From positions 121,144,640-121,208,639 of the forward strand of contig NC_081410.1 in NCBI RefSeq assembly GCF_030272615.1: DNA of 64,000 nucleotides. Reading direction: 5' to 3'. This DNA is from Cryptomeria japonica (taxonomy: Eukaryota; Streptophyta; Pinopsida; Cupressales; Cupressaceae). The position numbers and the translations under genes are program-made. The notes below the pieces were generated by a model. That model made no database searches. It saw only the letters and a program-made list of their open reading frames with translations, and was not told where the DNA came from. Positions 46,248 to 56,990 of this stretch are shown here, piece by piece (the first letter of the stretch is position 1; each line of letters starts with the position of its first letter).

Positions 46248-47675
46248 TTATGATACGGTAAATAAGTTCACTGCAAAAGCTGCAGGAACATCACCTTTAT
46301 CAACATGCCCAAGTGCAACAAGAAGCTCATGAATTGTTACCGAATCATTGACAGTTGCTGCAGGAACTTGTATTTCATTTTGAGGAGCAAACTATTGCAG
46401 AAACTCTTCTCTAGTAGCTGGCTTGTGATAAAGTCGTAGTCGGTGTCCATTCACTAAGAGTTTAAATCGAACAGGATCTATTGTGGACAACCGAACTGCT
46501 CCATTGTGAAAAACTTCTTCTACCTCATAAGGACCCAACCACCTTGTTTGGAGTTTTCCCATAGCATCCTTATATCTGGAATCATACAAGAGTGCCCAGT
46601 CACCAACTTTGAATTTTTTTTCTCTGATATATTTATCATGTCATCTGGCTCTTTGGTTTTGAATCAATTATGTCTGTTGAACAGCTATCTTTCTCCATTC
46701 ATCAAGAGCATTTAACTGCAAAATGCATTCCTTTTGTGCTTCAGACAATGTCATATTTAGTTGTAGGGTTGTTCTCAAGGTTTTGTGCTCAAATTCAATA
46801 GGCATCATTGTTGTTTTGCCATAGACCATCTCAAAAGGTGTGAATCCAATTGGTGTTTTCCATGTTGTTCTATATGCCCAAATTGCCTCTGAAAGCCGAT
46901 TAGACCAATATTTCTTGTGGTTAGACACTGTTTTTGTAAGAATAGCCTCAAACTCTCTGTTGGTAACCTCTACTTGGCCATTAGACTATGGATGGTATGG
47001 AGTAGATTTCCTGTGTCTTATATTATATTCATTGATCAAAGCTTTTATCAATGTTGATGTAAATTGAGGTCCCTGATCTGAGACGATTTCCCTGGGTACT
47101 CCATACCTTGTAAATATTTCCTCATAGAGAAACTCAACTACCTTATTATCTCTTGCATGTTGCATAGCTCTAGCTTCTACCCATTTTGTCACATAGTCTA
47201 TACATAGCAAGATATAAGATTTGTCATTAGAAGGTGGATCAATGGGTCCAACAAAATCTAATTCCCATTTATCAAATGGTGTAATAGATATTTAAGGATA
47301 TAGTGGCATCTCATCAAATTTTGTAGGTCTGCCCATTCGCTGACACCTGTCACACTTCCTTGTGTACTGAGTTGCATCCTTGTGTAGTGTAGGCCAATAA
47401 TAACCAATATTGAGTATTTTTAGTGTTGTCCTTTTGGCAGCAAAATGACCTCCACATGGTTCATCATGACATGCATGCAAGATGTCATATGTTTCATCTT
47501 CTCTAACACATCTTCGCATAACTTGATCAGGTCCAGTATAAAATAGACAATCAGAAATCCATGAAAAGTAAAAACTTTTTTCAACTAGCAACCTTCTTTC
47601 CTTAAGAGAAAAAGAAATTGGCATCTTAGTTGCTGCTAAATAGTTGGCAATATCAGCATACCAAGGAATATGAGC
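46248..47675 (-). pseudogene. Integrase of element D
   Basis: The zinc-binding part is at about 47520-47340 (HACHDEPCGGHFAAKRT and TRKCDRCQRMGRP). In the core, the catalytic residues are present: LLCIDYVTKWVEA, VSDQGPQFT and SNGQVEVTN. It then reads AYRTTWKTPIGFTPFEMVYG and the C-terminal LQTRWLGPYEVEEVFHNGAV. The frame is uninterrupted by indels but has stops TAA 47292, TAG 46986, TAA 46668, TGA 46641 and TAG 46392. At several of these, related integrases have Gln or Arg (for example HPQSNGQVE). The frame ends at 46248. The enzyme would have been intact before these stops. Confidence 0.9.
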
Positions 47676-49409
47676 CTATATGAGAAACAAATGCTCATCT
47701 GGAAAAGTGTTATCTATCATTGTAGAGTCTTCCTGCAATTGAAGACGTGAAAGATAATCTGCAACAACATTAGACTTCCCTAGCTTATCAACAAATGTGA
47801 TATCAAATTCCTGCATCAACAATAACCAGTGAGCCAGTCTACCGGTGATGGATGGCTTATTCATAAGATATCTAATTGCAGTATGATCTGTATGCACAAA
47901 TATTGGGTACCCTATAATATAGTGTCTAAACTTGTTAAGGGCATATATGATAGCTAGCATTTCTTTTTCAGTAACTGTATAATTCAATTCAGGTCCTTGC
48001 AAATTCTTGCTGATATAATATATTGCATTTTCCAACTTGTCAACTTTTTGTCCTAACACTACTCCTATAGCATAATCAGATGCATCAGTATGGATTTGAA
48101 ATGGTAGAGACCAATTAGGTCCTTTAAGAACTGGTGCCTGAGTCAAAGCATGCTTAAGCTTTAAAAAAGCTTCATTGCATGCTGAGGTCCATTTAAATTC
48201 TGCATCTTTAGTAAGCAGTGTATATAAAGGACTTGCAATTTTGCTGAAATCTTTAATGAACCTTCTGTAGTATCCAGCATGGCCAAGAAAACTTCTCACA
48301 TCTTTCTACTTCACAGGGTCATTAATTTGTTGAATAACCTCAATCTTTGTTGGATCCACTTGTATGTCTCGTACAGATATATGATGACCAAGGACTATTC
48401 CTTCTTCCATCATAATAAAACACTTTTCACTATTTAGAGACAAATTGTAGTCTTCACACCGTTGCAAAACTTTCTTCAAATTATCCAATGCTTGATCAAA
48501 TTCAGAACCATAGGTTGTAAAGTCATCCATGTAAATTTCCATTATGTCTTGAGAAATATCAAAAAAAATACTGATGACTGCCCTTTGAAAAGTGGCTGGA
48601 GCATTAAACAACCCAAAAGGAAGAACAGAATATGTATAAGTGCCCCATGGACAAGTAAATATTGTTTTCTCCTGATCCTCAGGAGCTATTTGTATCTGAT
48701 TATAGCCACTGAACCCATCCAAAAATGAAAAATATCTCTTACCAGCAAGAGAATCCAATACCTGATCTACAAATGGCAATGGAAAATGATCCTTCCTTGT
48801 GACTAAGTTCAAGGCTCTATAATCAACACATACTCTCCATTTGCCTCCCTTCTTAGGAACTATCACCAAGGGTGATACCCATTGACTATCAGAAATAGGA
48901 TAGATAAATCCAGCTTTCAACATTTTCTAGAATTCTTCTTTAACTATCTCCTTCAGGGCAGGATTGACTCTTCTTTGAGGTTGTCTGAGGGGATAACACT
49001 CATCCTTTATGTAAATGCGATCAGTACAAACTGCTGGATCAATTCCATTCATATCCTTGTAATCCCATGCAAAGGCATTTCTATGGAGTTTTAGCAAGTC
49101 TACCAAGCTATCCTTCTGAGTATCTTCTATATTCTTGTTGATATTCAAATATTTATTCAATACAACCTCTATCTTGATAGTAAGATCAATCTGATTTATA
49201 TCAGAAACATGAGAATATGGCAATTCCTGCGGCAACAAGGTATGCAAGATATCAGTGGCTACAGGAAAATCCAATCCTGCAATACTCGGAACCAATTCCT
49301 GCAATTCTCGGTCTTCTATTAATTCATTTGTCAGAACCTTATAAAGGATTGATTCTTCATCATATAACTGCATGAGTGGCACCCGATTAATCATTATAAA
49401 ATAGGCCAA
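47676..49409 (-). pseudogene. Reverse transcriptase and RNase H of element D
   Basis: In frame with integrase. Before RT lies DLLKLHRNAFAWDYKDMNGI, usual for Athila-type elements. RT: WRVCVDYRALNLVTRKDHFP, the YFSFLDGFSGYNQIQI motif with the first Asp, FTCPWGTYTYSVLPFGLFNA, and YMDDFTTYGSEFDQALDNLK with the catalytic DD near 48525. RNase H: PFQIHTDASDYAIGVVLGQK, then YYISKNLQGPELNYTVTEKE, HTDHTAIRYLMNK and DYLSRLQL. Stops TAG at 48927, 48306 and 47676 are the only breaks. There is no second RNase H, unlike A and B. Confidence 0.95.
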
Positions 49410-50358
49410 ACAACCTGTTGTTTCTCAAGCTGAGGTTGTGCAAGGGAATACAAGGCCAATGTTTTTGTGGAACTGCCATCTGAAATCATCATATCTTTTG
49501 ATCTACACCCAATATATGCATCTGTTGTGGCAAGCCATGGTCTTCCCAAAATGACTGGATATCCCCCCAATGTTGCTTTTGGGGATAAAATCATAAAGTC
49601 TGCAGGGTATTCCCAAGAATCTAGTATGACCACTATATCTTCTATCATACCATCAGGTCTTACTGCAAAGCCATTAGCAAGTTGAAGAACTGTGGGTGTA
49701 GACCTTAAACTATCTATCTCTAGATGTTTCATTACTTCCCTTGTCATTACATTACCCCTAGATCAACTAAAACATTCTTTATTTGACTGCCATTAATGAC
49801 TATACTCACAACAGGACTGCCTGGATCAGCATACTTTGAAATAGCAATTTTTCCTAACATAATATCAGCTAATTGACCCATAACATGAATTGTTTGTGGA
49901 TCCTTTTTCTTTCTGTCAGGTTTTTTTAGGCATGTCTCCCTCAATGCCTTACCATATATTGGAACATCCTTTATTGCTTGTAGCAATGAAATTCTAACAC
50001 AAATGTGCTTCGGTTGAGCAAGAATATCAAAGCTTTGTTGTTGATCAGTTGAAACTTCTTTGTCTTTCAATCTTTGGGGAAATGGTGGTAATATTTGATT
50101 CTGAGGTATTACATCATTAGGATTAGAGATTGGTTGCTCTTCTTGTACCTTAGTAATAACTGGCTGAGAGGGATTAGGTAGTGTTGTTTCAGATCGGAGG
50201 TGAATATCATCTAGTGATAAAGAATAGGGTGGGTATTGATTAACATCAGCTGAATAAGCTTGTTGTTGTTGCTGGGATTTGATATTTGGATTAGGCAACG
50301 GTTGAGTAGGCAGTTGTTTTGGCTTGGGAGGTGGTGTTGTGGTTATAGGAGGTGGCAT
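49394..50358 (-). pseudogene. Gag C-terminus and aspartic protease of element D
   Basis: 50358-49747 covers a Pro/Gln-rich end of gag and a block before protease (PFPQRLKDKEVST, ISLLQAIKDVPIYGKALRET). The active site reads VLVDLG and is then shifted by a small deletion of about seven bases where DLGAS is expected. Downstream in the next frame: NGFAVRPDGMIEDIVVILDS and GGYPVILGRPWLATTDAYIG. Element E keeps DLGESIN at the same place. The deletion alone would inactivate it. Confidence 0.8.
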
Positions 50359-50394
50359 TAAAGCAGGAGGTTGTGGCTGCTGAGCAGGAGGCTA

Positions 50395-51830
50395 ATATCC
50401 AGAAGATTAGGATGACCATGATGGGTTTCCCCTCCATTGAGAGGTAGGTTGCCAATTCCCTTGAAACTGGTTCCTTACACCCTGAGGTGGATACTAGTTT
50501 CCTTGTGGCTGCTACCGCTGGGGTATCTGATTAGCAAATTGTTGTCCTTGGCCTTGTGATCCATACCAATGTGGATAATTACCAAAATTTTGAGAATATT
50601 GTGGTTGCCATTGGTTATTTGGTGCATAAGAATTACCACTATAACCAGAAAAGGAAAGTGGATCAGGTGGCATACCTTGTCTCAGAAAATTTGGTCTTCT
50701 CTGAGCAACATAGAAGACTTGTTCATCCTCCCCTTGAATTGGTTTGAAATCAGATACTTCAACATTTGCAACCATCTTACATCTACAATCTTTCTTCCCC
50801 TGCTTATAATGAGGATAGAATTCTGCAAGAAATGCATCAGCATTCTCATGCTTCTTCTTAGCTGCCAATGTATCCAACTGAGTAGCCATATTGTTTATAA
50901 TGTCCTCCTTGAAATCTTTTAACAAATGAATAAGTTCCAACCTAGAAACTCCATTTCCAGATGATGATGGTGCTCTTGGCTAAAATCTCCTATTCTTCTT
51001 AGAAGTAGATCTGGAATACTTCTTGCAAATTTGTTCTATTTTTGCCCAAGTAAATTGTGTAATGTCACCCCCCCCATTAGATCTAAGGAATCAGTGCATT
51101 CATCACTGATACCCCTCAAGAATATCAATTTGAGGGAATCTTCATTCAAAGTACTATGCTTGGACTTCTTGACACTAAACAAAAACCTTTCCAGATAATC
51201 CTCAAGGCTCTCATCTTCAGTTTGTGTCATTCTAAAGATATCATCCCCATGCCGATCAATGCCTCTACAATAATCTTTATATTTTGCAAGAAACAGTCGT
51301 TTCATCTCATCCCATGTATTGATTGTGCTACTACCCAAGCTCATGAATCATCTCAAGGATGACTCCTTCAAAGTGGCTGGAAAATTTTTGAATCTATGGG
51401 CATCTGTAGCATAGTCAAAACTCCTATAGAGAACATCAAACTCAAATAGAAATGTATTTGAATCCTCTGTGATCAACCCATAGAACTTAGGAAGTGAAGA
51501 TGTTGGAATGTTCTTGAGGTTAGCATTATCATGTTGGTCAGAGATGGGAAACTCAAATGTTGGACCAAGTGGTAGTGGTGGATTATTTCCACTAGGAGGT
51601 GGGTTCCCTTGCATTGGACTTATGGGGGTTATTACAATAGACAACTCTTCTTCTTGTGGACCAAAAATGAGCTAAAGACTACCTTCTGGAAATTCAGACT
51701 CAGGGTGATTCAAATTTTGTGGGACTTGATACAGCTCAGAAAAAGGGTTTATATCTGAAGAACTATCTTCTGCTTGAGTAGTATGAGTGGGTAAAAATCT
51801 ACCTATGGCATCTCTTCTTCTATTATGCAT
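50395..51830 (-). pseudogene. Gag of element D
   Basis: The start is ATG 51830 (MHNRRRDAIGRFLPTHT). The capsid-like gag domain has LPKFYGLITEDSNTFLFEFD, then a TGA where RWFMSLG is expected, followed by INTWDEMKRLFLAKYKDYC and EDESLEDYLERFLFSVKKSK. A frame slip occurs in a C-run near 51070. The C-terminal half is Asn/Gln/Tyr-rich with GSQGQGQQFANQ. No complete zinc knuckle could be read: the region KQGKKDCRCK is a possible relic. It builds the virus-like particle. Confidence 0.8.
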
Positions 51831-51900
51831 GCAGTTTCATGAAATTCAAACAATTGACTAGAAACTAAAATAATCATAAAAGGCTCTTAGCTTGACACCA

Positions 51901-51918
51901 TCCCCGACAACGGTGCCA
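51901..51918 (-). other. Primer binding site of element D (tRNA-Asp type)
   Basis: Plus strand TCCCCGACAACGGTGCCA fits the plant tRNA-Asp(GUC) 3' end, recalled as TCCCCGGCAACGGCGCCA, at 16 of 18 positions. It is four bases from the LTR. Both mismatches are transitions. Athila-group elements are known for this type of primer site. Confidence 0.85.
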
Positions 51919-51922
51919 AAAA

Positions 51923-53159
51923 TGTCTACCCCAACTATAATGACATACCTCTAATTGAAATCTCAATCCAAAGTTTGGACATTCATATGGTAGAGTTTAC
52001 TATTCTCATGGCTGGTTTTCATTTAGTTGTCAATCCAGGAACATAAAACTTGAAATGGGTTTGCAATATATATGCACTAATCTCTTTAAATGATTATTCT
52101 TAATTACTGTAAGAAAGGTAGGAATGGAAATCATAAAGACTAAATGAAAGATTTTCAAAACTCTACTGAAATGAACTAATGGAAATAACAGAAATCACAC
52201 CGTTCTGCCTTGGCTACAGGAACAGTCAAAGGATCTATTTCCAATGGCTGCAGGAACAACCCTGTCATGAACTTCTACTACAACTAAGTAAAAACTAACT
52301 TCAATAATCATAAACATGGGATCACTCACCAAGTGGGTCCCCTTGGATGAGTGATATCAAACTCTCGGCAAAGAACTCTTAATAGATCAGAATAAGATAG
52401 TTTTATTCATTTCTTCCTGAAGGACGATTACATATTCAAAAAGAGAAAATTCAGAATACTTGACAAAAACTCTGCTCAATCCCTTTCCATTTTGTCTAAC
52501 TCTCAAAAAATAAGGAAGAGCTTATTATAAAGAAAAGACAAACTACAATGGATAACTTCAATTACGCCCAGAAGAAAAGGTGGATTGCTGTCAGATGAAG
52601 GGGATAACAGAGAGCTTGGCTACAGGAACTGTGGATCTGAAACTGAACCACAGTCTTTGCACGCCAAAGAGATATTTTGCAAATTAAACATGCACCGGAG
52701 TTAAACTCCCATGGTGAAGTACAACTACTCTGATTATGCCATAGATCACACTTGCTTGAATCTCCTTCAATTTGACCTCCAGCTATCTAACGTGATTCTC
52801 CAGTCCTTAGGTGCGAAAGAGAATTCTCCACTGCAGCATCAATTATTATCTGCACTAAAATAGAAACAATATACAAGGACATGCATATGTATCTTACTTA
52901 ACTAATACATTCATTAATTCACATATGAAATCATCCTAAATAATCTGCATATCACAGGGACAAACCATTTGGCTGCAGGAATAAATTGGCATGGCTGCAG
53001 GAATTAACAGACAAGGCTCAAACATGATTTCTTAAGTTCAGTTTTAAAACATGGATTACATATAGTCAATTCACAATATTTTACTATCACAATGCAACCC
53101 AAAAGATACCAAAAACCTAAGAGTCCTGATAAAAAATATGTCAATACACCGACTTATCA
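51923..53159 (-). repeat. 5' LTR of element D
   Basis: 1237 bases, from TGTCTACCCC to GACTTATCA on the plus strand. Matches 42189-43407. It has a tandem duplication of about 22 bases around 52970-52995 containing GGCTGCAGGA twice. A GGCTGCAGGAAC-like word occurs about five times in this LTR. Confidence 0.95.
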
Positions 53160-53164
53160 ATTAC
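53160..53164. other. Target-site duplication of element D, right
   Basis: ATTAC, the same as 42184-42188. Confidence 0.9.
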
Positions 53165-53625
53165 AATAACTAAATAAATGACCACTTAACAACAATCAAT
53201 GACTAAATTAATGAAATATATGAATAAAGTAATGACTAAATATGTGACTAAATAAATGACTACCATGACTAAATAAATGACCAGTTAACAACAAGATCAA
53301 TGACTAAATTAATGATTAAATATATGACTAAATAAATCACTACCATGACTAAATAAATGACCAGTTAACAACAATCAATGATTAAATTAACGACTAAATC
53401 AATGACTAAATTAATGACTAAATCAATGACTAAATCAATGACTAAATCAATGACCATATTGATCAATCGAAATAATCAATAAATGACTAAAATAGTTTAG
53501 TCATATATTTGGTCGCGTTATAAATGACTAGAAATAAACTACTAATGGTCACGCGACCAAGATTAGTTATTTATATGCAAGTTTTAGTAGTTTTTTAGTC
53601 ATATATTGTTGTTTTTGTACTAGTG
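53165..53625. mobile_element. Repeat-rich end of a possible CACTA-type DNA transposon
   Basis: 53165-53460 is a degenerate run of ATGACTAAAT(A/T)AATGAC units with CCAGTTAACAACAATCAATG inserts. A perfect inverted pair TTGGTCGCGT (53509) / ACGCGACCAA (53551) and a shorter one (ATGACTAAA/TTTAGTCAT, about 53482-53503) follow. The block ends with TTTTTGTACTAGTG at 53625, whose complement CACTAGTACAAAAA is the type of start seen in CACTA transposons, with subterminal repeats as expected. No transposase and no left end are recognised. Element D is inserted into it. Confidence 0.5.
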
Positions 53626-54059
53626 GAATGCGCACGTGAAGTTGCGCCAAAGCGGATTCTCGATCACCTCTCGCTTGCATACATTTGCACCATCTATCAA
53701 AAATATCACCCACACCAAACTTATATATTGGCAACCACAAAATAGATCATTTACCATGTCGACTTGACCGAATCAAAAAGATAAGTGCGGATCACCAAAA
53801 CAATAATAGAATGATGTGTCTAAGTCGGCTCAATCATCCCAAACATGCTTCAATGCACCGCAATCACCGAAAAGTTTTCAGACCAAAAAATGCTTTATTC
53901 TTCCTGAAATACTAATTAATCAACTACCAGTTAACACCCGCTTCTGGATAAAGGGAATTACGACCGCCAGATCGAATCTCTATGAAGAGTTGCCATCAAT
54001 GACAACCCTAAACCAATAATCAACCACCAGAAACCATAAGAGACCATCGGATGAGTGTC
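53626..54059. other. Unassigned sequence
   Basis: Small plus-strand ORFs (53685-53915, 53816-54019) show no recognisable domain. The text is less AT-rich than its flanks. It could be part of an LTR or an untranslated region of an unknown element. No call is made. Confidence 0.4.
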
Positions 54060-54560
54060 AATTGCCAACATGTAGAATTAGGTTAAGAATTAGGACTAGG
54101 GTGTAAATTAATGTTAATTTTAGAATTAGGGTTGTGATTATAGCTAGAATTTGAGCCATACTAGAATTAAGGCTAAAAATGCAATAATGATTAACCTTAG
54201 ATTAAGGACTATGGTTAGAATTAGAGTGGATGTCAAGGTTAGAATCAATGTTATGGTTATGGTTAGGTTTAAGATTATAATTATGATTAGCATTAGGGAT
54301 ACATTAGGGTTAGGGTCAGAGTTGGAGTTATGTTGTGAATTATGATTGGATTGAAGGCCAATGTTAGGGTTAGAATTATGGATGGTGTTATGGTTAGGGT
54401 TAAGATTAAAGTAAAGGTTATAGATAGGATTAGGATTAGGTTAGGGTTAGTGTTAGAATTAGAATTAAGGCAGGATTATATTTAGGTTTATAATTAGGAT
54501 TTAGCTTACAATTAAGGTTAAGATTAAGATTAGAATTAGAACTAGACTTGAATTTATAAT
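54060..54560 (+). repeat. Degenerate TTAGGG/GGTTAG-like repeat block
   Basis: About 500 bases made of variants such as GAATTAGG, GGTTAGGGTTA, GATTAGGATTAGG and TTAGGGTTAGGG with A/G substitutions. It is not a clean array of the plant telomere unit TTTAGGG. It looks like an old simple-sequence or interstitial telomere-like tract. ORFs on both strands here are low-complexity chance frames. Confidence 0.7.
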
Positions 54561-55139
54561 TGATAGACTTGATATTTCCCTCAATTTTGAAGTTCAATTT
54601 GTTCATTTCAATATTACAAATGCATATATTCTCCACTACATGATTGTAATGCATATGCCTTGCAAGAATCTATTATCTCAAAATATTATCCATCCTACCT
54701 TTAAATTGATATTTTATAACCCATCTATCAATTAAATAAAAATTAATATTATTACAATACTAAAAAGACAAGTATTAGCCACTACAAAATGCTTGTTATA
54801 TATTTTATTTATTTAATATATATTGTATTTTGTACCAATGCCATGATTTGATGGCTTGGTGGCGATCTCTAAGAGTGTACTTCAAATCACTCGAATCATT
54901 ACCTCTTCATTTCGATTTGACAGATGACGTCAATCAAATTTATCCCTTATTTCTCCAATTAATATTTTAACTTTTAATCAAATCAACAAATAACAGTTGG
55001 TGGATACTTAATGCAACACACTTAATTACCCCTACTTTAATATCTAAAAAATTAATAAGAAAATATTTTGAAACAATATTTAGAATGAATGTTACCTTCA
55101 AATGATTTAATGTTTGCAAGCCAGGAGCGATAATGTATA
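54561..55139. other. AT-rich spacer, no gene seen
   Basis: No coding or repeat structure was recognised. Confidence 0.5.
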
Positions 55140-55618
55140 ACTGATCACCTGCTACAAAAAGGAAGCAACATAATGATTAGGAGTCATCCAAAGTAATGAT
55201 ATTACTTCATTAGTATGAAACTGATGATTAAACCAAGAGTTACTCTAGGCTCGCTCTACACTAACCCTAAAAGCATTAAATGAAGTGACAAGATCCATAA
55301 TTGGGAATTATGAGCAAGGAAGGAACTGCTTCAGCATAAGACTTATTCTGGAATCTTGAGAACCATTATGAGTTGTGAGGAGCCGTCAGGAGAAAATTGG
55401 AGTTGATCAGGAAAAAGCCACCATTTCTGGTTTTCAACTTTTTCCATAGGTATGAACTGCCATTTCTGGTTTTTAATTCACCCTTGAGGTAGACCGCCAT
55501 TTCTGGTTTTCAATCTTCCTCTTTCTTTTTTTTTAGTTTTTTTATTTTTTATTTTTTTGAAAGATAAACCACCCTTTCAAGTTTTCAATTTATCTTCTTT
55601 ATTCAGCCTCTGCCGAAA
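55140..55618 (-). other. 3' region of element E with short repeats
   Basis: Three copies of CCATTTCTGGTTTTCAA-like sequence at about 55422, 55463 and 55508, plus a degenerate fourth near 55573, spaced about 40-65 bases. A T-rich stretch lies at about 55525-55560. No gene is seen. Confidence 0.6.
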
Positions 55619-56990
55619 TTAAGCATTATTGGATCCCATCATAGAAGTGATATCTTCCATGATGAAATGTTTAATTCTTGAATGCAATTCTAAAAGAAAC
55701 TCCTCCTTGGATGTTGGCCTATGGTACACTTTTAAGAGATGACCATTAACTAGCATCACCTTCTTTTCGCCATCAATGGGTACCAACTCAACTGCACCAT
55801 TATTGTAGACTTCATTTATTTCATAAGGCCCCAACCATCTGGTATGAAATTTCCCTTTGAACTCTTGGAACCTTGAGTCAAACAATAATGCCCAGTCTCC
55901 TTTCTTAAACTACCTTGACACAATATGTTTATCATACCATACTTTTCTCTGGTTTTGAATGATTTCAGCATACTGCAAAGCCTCCATTCTCATTTCATCC
56001 AGCCTATTTAACTGCAAAATCCTAGCTTTTTCTAATTTTGTGAGATTGATTCCCACTTCCCATGTTGTCCTTAATGTCTTCAATTCAAATTCAACAATCG
56101 TAATAGGAGTTTTCCCATAGAATAATTCATATGGAGAAAAACTTGTAGTAGTTTTCCAAGTTATATTATATGCCTAAACTACTTCATCCAATTTGTCGAC
56201 CCAATCTACTTTTCAGAGAGAAACTGTCTTTGTAATGATGTTTTCCAATTCTCTTTTAGTCACCTCCACTTGTCCATTTGCTTGAGGATGATACAGAGAA
56301 TATTTCCGATGTGTCATCCTATACTTTTGCATGAAGGCCTACATCATAGAAGACATAAACTGTGGTCCTTGATCAAATATTATTTCTCTTGGAGCACCGA
56401 ATCTTTGAAGGACTTGCTTGTATAGAAAATTAGCAACTTTGTCCTCTCAAGCTATTGGCAATGCCCTGACTTCCACCCACTTTGTGACATAATCAGTGCA
56501 AACCAGGATGTGATGACATCCTACAGAAGGAGGATCTATAGGTCTGATGAAGTCCATTCCCCATTTCTCAAATGGCTCAAGAGTTATTTGAGGATGAAGA
56601 GGGATCTCCATAGTTGTTGTTGGTCTCCCCGTGCACTGGAATTCATCGCAATATTTCACATAAAATGAAACATCTATGGTCATGGAGGGCCAAAAATATA
56701 CTGCTCCTAGAATTTTATGAACAGTTCTGATCACAGAGTAGTGTCCTCCTTCTGGTTCAGAATGGCACGAATGTATGATGTCATAGACATCAATTTCTTG
56801 CACACACCTGTGAAGTACATGATCAGGGCACATTTTAAATAATAACCCATCGATCCATTGAAATCTAGAACTTTCCCAAATTAGTCTTTTCTTTTGTTTA
56901 GAATTAAAAAGACTAGGACACTTCCCTATTACAAGATAGTTTGTTATATCTGCAAACCAAGGCAATTATACTGAAATTGGAAACAAGTAT
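55619..56990 (-). pseudogene. Integrase of element E
   Basis: Zinc-binding part: HSCHSEPEGGHYSVIRTVH and VKYCDEFQCTGRP (first Cys of the second pair is Phe-shifted, so degraded). Core: ILVCTDYVTKWVEVRALPIA keeps the first Asp. Later core blocks are broken by stops and shifts (56150-56450). The C-terminal part is open: GKFHTRWLGPYEINEVYNNG, parallel to D's GKLQTRWLGPYEVEEVFHNG. It ends at 55619 after MMGSNNA. Inactive. Confidence 0.85.

Larger units (their letters stand above)
42189..53159 (-). mobile_element. Element D: complete Athila-like Ty3 retrotransposon with an extra ORF
   Basis: 10,971 bases with two LTRs, a 5-bp target duplication, tRNA-Asp-type primer site and polypurine tract. Minus-strand gene order is gag, protease, RT, RNase H, integrase, then a long extra ORF before the 3' LTR. 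RT and integrase sequences (YMDDFTTYG; LQTRWLGPYEVEEVF) and the ORF placed after integrase are like Athila elements. The pol frame 49409-46248 has no indel but eight stops. The protease has small deletions. It is not autonomous now. It sits inside a repeat with a CACTA-like end. Confidence 0.9.

Noticed and set aside
53165-53480. CRISPR-like array
   Set aside because: Repeats are short, AT-rich, contiguous and degenerate, the DNA is from a plant, and no unique spacers of constant length are seen.
54060-54560. True telomere or active chromosome end
   Set aside because: The units are too mutated, are not TTTAGGG, and are flanked by transposons on both sides.
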